Part shown: positions 60,171 to 64,000 of the stretch, piece after piece
How positions within the stretch are numbered: position 1 is the first letter of the stretch
Layout: every line of letters starts with the position of its first letter
Assembly (NCBI RefSeq): GCF_040530035.1
Contig: NZ_JBEWCD010000001.1
Span: 62,001-126,000 of the forward strand
Length of the DNA: 64,000 nt
Direction: 5' to 3'
Source of the DNA: Roseibium sp. HPY-6
GTDB taxonomy: Bacteria; Pseudomonadota; Alphaproteobacteria; Rhizobiales; Stappiaceae
The notes under the pieces: model-generated
What the model was told of the DNA's origin: nothing
Databases searched by the model: none
The model's input: only the letters and a program-made list of their open reading frames with translations
Translations under genes and position numbers: made by a program

Positions 60171-60451
60171 CCGAGCAGCTCATTGTCTTTGTGATCGACA
60201 CAGCTCCGTTTGCCTGCATGGCGATCGCAGCTGCGTGCGTTGCGGCTGTGTTCTGGAACGTCGCGAAAAGCGGCAAAGGCTCTGCACACCAAAGCTTCGG
60301 CGAATGGCCGGAGACATCAACCTCCCCTCAGACGGCCAGGACATCTCTCGTGCAGGCGGATGCCCTCGCAAAACGTCTGCCCCTCGGCCTCGCCGCCGGC
60401 ATCGCTGTCGGCGAGGTCCTTTTCTTGGTTATTAGGGGGTCGGTTCTGTGA
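60167..60451 (+). CDS. Small two-span membrane protein
   Basis: 94 residues with two hydrophobic segments (FACMAIAAACVAAVFW and GLAAGIAVGEVLFLVIRGSV) joined by a polar loop. It is coupled to the upstream gene by ATGA. Function unknown. Confidence 0.65.
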   Translation: MTEQLIVFVIDTAPFACMAIAAACVAAVFWNVAKSGKGSAHQSFGEWPETSTSPQTARTSLVQADALAKRLPLGLAAGIAVGEVLFLVIRGSVL

Positions 60452-60537
60452 ACACCCACAAACAGCCCTGCCCCCTCTACGCCCGCGCGCGCGCCAGTCT
60501 TCGGCTCAGGGACTTTTCTACCACTGCAAGGGATTGA

Positions 60538-60774
60538 ATGGCTCCCATGCGCGCCCATGTGTTTCAGCACGAACGAGAAAAGAGCCGGGAAGACATCCTG
60601 ACCATTGAGAATGTCGACCGCGCGCTCGACATCCTGGCCGCCCTCATCGACGGCCCCCGCCCCAACCTGCTACCGGCCTACATCCGTCTGGAACAGATCC
60701 GCGACGACCTCCTCGCCAACGACGATGCCATGTCGCGTGTCCGGGCCCGAAACCAAGCGAAGAAGCGGCGATAA
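60538..60774 (+). CDS. Small helical prophage protein
   Basis: 78 residues, mostly helical and charged (TIENVDRALDILAALIDGPR, NLLPAYIRLEQIRDDLLAND) with a basic end (NQAKKRR). It lies 87 bp after the membrane protein gene on the same strand. No family recognised. Confidence 0.6.
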   Translation: MAPMRAHVFQHEREKSREDILTIENVDRALDILAALIDGPRPNLLPAYIRLEQIRDDLLANDDAMSRVRARNQAKKRR

Positions 60775-60984
60775 TGTTTGCGGTAGGTTAGGCTCTATTT
60801 TGCCCGTGACAAAACACTAAAGATTATTCAGACACATCTGTTTAATCCACGCCTAGTATTTTCCACTCGTATAGCAGCTCAAGTACGCAGGATTAGCGAT
60901 ACATGATACATATAATTCACTAGACAGACAGTGGACGTTACGTCATGCTGTGATTTTGTATCGAATTTAATGATGGTAGACTTC

Positions 60985-63864
60985 ATGCACAGGATACTTT
61001 CTCGCAAGGCCTTGTCCTTTACACTTTTTTTGATCGCTTGCAGCAATGCTTACGCGCAAGATCGAGATAACAAAGCAAGTGTTGCAATGGCTAAGGTTGC
61101 GGTAAAATATGGGCCGCACGTTGTCTCTCAGCTTCGAAATCAGAATCCTACCCTCGTGATGAAGTCGAAGCTTCCTCCCGATCAACGAAGCATTGTTCTT
61201 GAAGATACGCTTCGTAGATATGAGTTGTCGCGTTCGGTTAACTCGAGCCTTCAGAGACCACTCGATACTCTTGCTCTCGGTGCAGAATTAGGAAGTGAGG
61301 TTGCACTCGCTGTCGTGGGTCCGCAGGCTGGTGTGACGGTCCCTGTTTTGCTTGCTGGTGCTGCAGTTAGTACGACATTCGAACTTGCTAGCGAGAGAAT
61401 CGAAACCAAAGCTCAAAAAAATATGCGCGAATTGTTCAAGTCTCGGGAAGGATCAATCCTTAGGGAACTTGGCCTCACTTCACTCGCCGAGTTTCATAAC
61501 AAACCTGAAGAGGCAGCCAGGGTGGTCCGGAATGGCATACGCGTCATGCAGGACTTCCAAGACCGGGCCGATGACGAACTGCTTCGTGAAATCAGCGAAG
61601 ATCTCATGATCCAGACACTAATTAATACTGATGAGGCTCAATGGAACCAAACAATCGTCAACTCCAGCGATATTGATCGCATCGAAAATGATGTTGAAAG
61701 TATTCAGAAAGAGCTTCGTGATTACAAAGTAGAAATAGATACTCGATTTGGCGATATTGAGCAAGAATATGAAGTTCTGTCTGTCGACGTCGAAACGCTG
61801 AAGGACGCAGTTCTCGAATTGGACGCCAAGATTCAAGTTCTTGAGCGCGACCAATCCGTAATTTCGGATTTCGTACTATCGCGAATGTCTCCCAAAGAAA
61901 AGATTCGCGCGATTGAGAAGCAAGGGTTTTTGGCTGATCAGTTTAAGTGCCCAGAAGGTGTTGAGACTTGCAGGCAAAGTGAAGTAAAGGCAGCGATGCT
62001 GGAACGCTTCAAGCGAGAGGACAAGGTTGAAACTACAATCAAAGGCGTTTCTTATGCGATATCCGAACTGACAGCTGCTACGCAGGTAGCTCAGGATCTT
62101 GGCATTGACCTTCCTGCGGAAATACAGATCGCAACAGGGATCGCAAACGCTGGTCTAAGCTCATTCGTCAATTTTTCAACTGGAAACTATATGGCCGCAT
62201 TAGCCTCGGTGACAGGCTTGTTCTCTAAGCAAAACGATCCTGACGCCGAGAGATTTAAGGTGATGATGAATTACCTGCAGAAACAGTTTGAAGTCGTAAA
62301 CTTGAAGCTGGATAAGGTTCTGCAAAATCAGGTCAAAATAATGGAGGCGATAAATCGTCTCTCAAAGCAAATGTTTGATGGTTTCGTGCTAGCAGACAAA
62401 AAAATAAGCAATATAGACTTCGAAATTCGACAAATCGGATATTCTATTCGACAGCAATACTGGCAGAGTTGGTCAGAGTGCAACACGGTGCAGGTCAGGG
62501 CTCTCGAAGCGTTTGGATCAAGTGATCCCTTCGTGGATACGGCAACACTGCTCTTCAGGAGCGAGAAAGCTGTCCAGGAAGTGATCCAATCACACGATGG
62601 TAACATCCAAAATTGCAGAACCCTTATGAACAGCTCTTTTGATAGCTTCCTGAACCAAAACCGCTTCGGCAATTTTGTCGACTTGCGCTGGGTACTCAAC
62701 AAAGTCGAGATTGAAATCGAAAGGGTTACTGCGAGTGCTGCCCGTGCGAACCAGATGGAAACACCAAGTAACGGTGTTCAAAATGAGAGCCTGGAAACTC
62801 TGAAATTAGATATTCGCGATCCACTCCAGAAATTCGACAATGATGTCTTCAAAGTAAGCTTTAGAAACATCGTTAACTTCGCGACGCGTGACGACACACC
62901 AGGTTTTGCCGAAATCGCTCTGGTTCTTGCCGAGCCGGTGCAAAACATCAAAGCGTGGCAAGACATCAAACAAGAGGGCTTCGCGTCGGATTTCAAATGT
63001 TCAGAAATGCAGGGTCCAAGTGCAAGCATTAGAAGAGCATTGTGTCCACCATACCCAAATCGCCCGTCGGCCGAAGTTGCAGCATCACAGTTGCTAAGCT
63101 TTCCATACCTTGCGCCAGCAATAAACGATATCGCGGACTGGACACTGGTGATGGCCCAATTGGTGGATCGGACCTTGATCGTTGACGGCGAAGCAAAGTG
63201 GCTCACAAGTGATGAGATTTTTAAACTCGCTGTCGAGCAGAAATTAACTGATGGTGCGAGCAACGGGGAACTACTCGTAAGTTCTCTCTTACCGGTCGTT
63301 GACACCGTGATAGCCTCACAGGGAATGCTCTACGGACCAATGATGGCCGAGATTATGTTGGAAAAGGTATTATCCGGTGGAGATGAGGCGAAATCTGCGT
63401 TGATCGAAATGAAGTCAAATGGCTACTTGGCAAGAAATTTCGCTCAAGTCTACCTCGAACACAGATATCGCGAGCGGATACCGAATAGAGAACGGCCAAG
63501 CCTCACAGGCGCTCAGTCCGCATACGAGCTTGCAACCGATCCCAGTAGTCCAAGCACCTTGTTACTGGAGGGGTATTTTGGTGACGATCTCGGATTTCAT
63601 TTAAGCACCGACGATCAACGCCCTATGTTCATGCTTTCCGCGGGCGACGAAACTCTCGCGTTTGAGGTTCCCCCACCATTTGCAATGAGTGAAGGATTGA
63701 TAGTTTGGCCACCGGTTTACCAAGAGTTGATTGCGTCAAGAGAACAGCTATTGGACCGATTAATTTCCTACCAAGTTTTGGATGATCTGGATGGTGAAAA
63801 ACTGGTGTTCATGGCATCGATGATTACGCGCCCCGCACCAAACAGGGAGGACTCGGCACAATGA
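60985..63864 (+). CDS. Large exported helical protein, unknown function
   Basis: About 959 residues from ATG 60985, chosen because it gives a clean signal peptide (MHRILSRKALSFTLFLIACS, ending NAYAQ). ATGs at 60931 and 60970 are alternatives. A glycine/alanine-rich hydrophobic stretch near residues 85-115 (LALGAELGSEVALAVVGPQA) could insert in a membrane. A coiled coil follows at about residues 225-290 (IENDVESIQKELRDYKVEID). The large helical C-terminal body contains scattered Cys. It overlaps the next exported gene by ATGA. The layout resembles secreted pore-forming or surface proteins, without a recognised family. Confidence 0.7.
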   Translation: MHRILSRKALSFTLFLIACSNAYAQDRDNKASVAMAKVAVKYGPHVVSQLRNQNPTLVMKSKLPPDQRSIVLEDTLRRYELSRSVNSSLQRPLDTLALGAELGSEVALAVVGPQAGVTVPVLLAGAAVSTTFELASERIETKAQKNMRELFKSREGSILRELGLTSLAEFHNKPEEAARVVRNGIRVMQDFQDRADDELLREISEDLMIQTLINTDEAQWNQTIVNSSDIDRIENDVESIQKELRDYKVEIDTRFGDIEQEYEVLSVDVETLKDAVLELDAKIQVLERDQSVISDFVLSRMSPKEKIRAIEKQGFLADQFKCPEGVETCRQSEVKAAMLERFKREDKVETTIKGVSYAISELTAATQVAQDLGIDLPAEIQIATGIANAGLSSFVNFSTGNYMAALASVTGLFSKQNDPDAERFKVMMNYLQKQFEVVNLKLDKVLQNQVKIMEAINRLSKQMFDGFVLADKKISNIDFEIRQIGYSIRQQYWQSWSECNTVQVRALEAFGSSDPFVDTATLLFRSEKAVQEVIQSHDGNIQNCRTLMNSSFDSFLNQNRFGNFVDLRWVLNKVEIEIERVTASAARANQMETPSNGVQNESLETLKLDIRDPLQKFDNDVFKVSFRNIVNFATRDDTPGFAEIALVLAEPVQNIKAWQDIKQEGFASDFKCSEMQGPSASIRRALCPPYPNRPSAEVAASQLLSFPYLAPAINDIADWTLVMAQLVDRTLIVDGEAKWLTSDEIFKLAVEQKLTDGASNGELLVSSLLPVVDTVIASQGMLYGPMMAEIMLEKVLSGGDEAKSALIEMKSNGYLARNFAQVYLEHRYRERIPNRERPSLTGAQSAYELATDPSSPSTLLLEGYFGDDLGFHLSTDDQRPMFMLSAGDETLAFEVPPPFAMSEGLIVWPPVYQELIASREQLLDRLISYQVLDDLDGEKLVFMASMITRPAPNREDSAQ

Positions 63865-64000
63865 AAAAACTTGTGGCTACTGGCAGTATTGCTTTGATGC
63901 TTGGCATAGTGGCATTTCCACTTGTGGGAACAGCCCAAGAAGTGACATTCACAATCGCCAAGCCAGCGGGCGGTGCTAATGAATATATTCAGGCATGCAC
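63861..64000 (+). CDS. Exported protein, 5' part only
   Basis: The first 46 residues before the window edge: signal peptide MKKLVATGSIALMLGIVAF followed by PLVGTAQEVTFTIAKP. AGGGAGG lies upstream, and the start overlaps the stop of the large exported gene by ATGA, so the two are translated together. The function cannot be judged from this fragment. Confidence 0.7.
   Translation, partial: MKKLVATGSIALMLGIVAFPLVGTAQEVTFTIAKPAGGANEYIQAC

Noticed and set aside
15378..64000. Integrase and second attachment site
   Set aside because: Looked for but not found in the window, so the prophage right border and att sites cannot be defined.

Overview
The window is chromosomal DNA of an alphaproteobacterium. 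The order tig–clpP–clpX–lon–HU gene on one strand, followed by tRNA-Val, is typical of that class. A GcrA-type regulator and two VPLPA-CTERM proteins fit too. The order is probably Hyphomicrobiales and the family perhaps Stappiaceae (Roseibium/Labrenzia-like), but the family is a guess.

Layout. (1) 1-7.6 kb: core protein-quality-control genes, all on the minus strand, each closed by a clear intrinsic terminator. (2) 8-14.1 kb, plus strand: a VPLPA-CTERM surface protein, a type I secretion ABC transporter, its membrane-fusion partner, a sulfotransferase, and two tandemly duplicated genes for 58- and 59-residue acidic peptides. The peptides share an almost invariant C-terminal half holding one Tyr in an acidic setting. 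This arrangement recalls the RaxX/RaxST/RaxABC sulfated-peptide system of Xanthomonas, with different components. I regard it as the best candidate for an undescribed system here. (3) 14.2-15.5 kb: a possible small RNA, a small membrane protein, and a tRNA-like element with an abnormal anticodon arm near the prophage edge.

(4) About 15.6 kb to beyond the window: a large lambda-like siphoviral prophage, mostly on the minus strand. Reading leftwards from 57.3 kb it has a divergent repressor/Cro-like switch, a CII-like regulator, a GcrA-like regulator, an adenine methyltransferase, a structured RNA leader resembling C4/CI immunity RNAs, a replication protein with internal iterons, a NusG-like antiterminator, terminase, portal, protease/scaffold, decoration, capsid, head-tail joining proteins, tail tube, G/GT chaperones with a GGGAAAC slippery site, tape measure with a lysozyme domain, gpM/L/K/J-like tip proteins, fibres, and a group of very small proteins. 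No integrase is in the window; it may lie beyond 64 kb.

Plus-strand cargo genes interrupt the minus-strand prophage operons: two pentapeptide-repeat membrane proteins, a DUF6161-like coiled-coil membrane protein, and several other anchored or secreted proteins. Two of them sit exactly at overlapping stop/start junctions, flanked by 11- and 13-bp copies of the junction. This suggests repeated precise insertion of cargo that leaves both flanking phage genes intact. The right end (60.9-64 kb) holds a large secreted helical protein and the start of a second exported protein.
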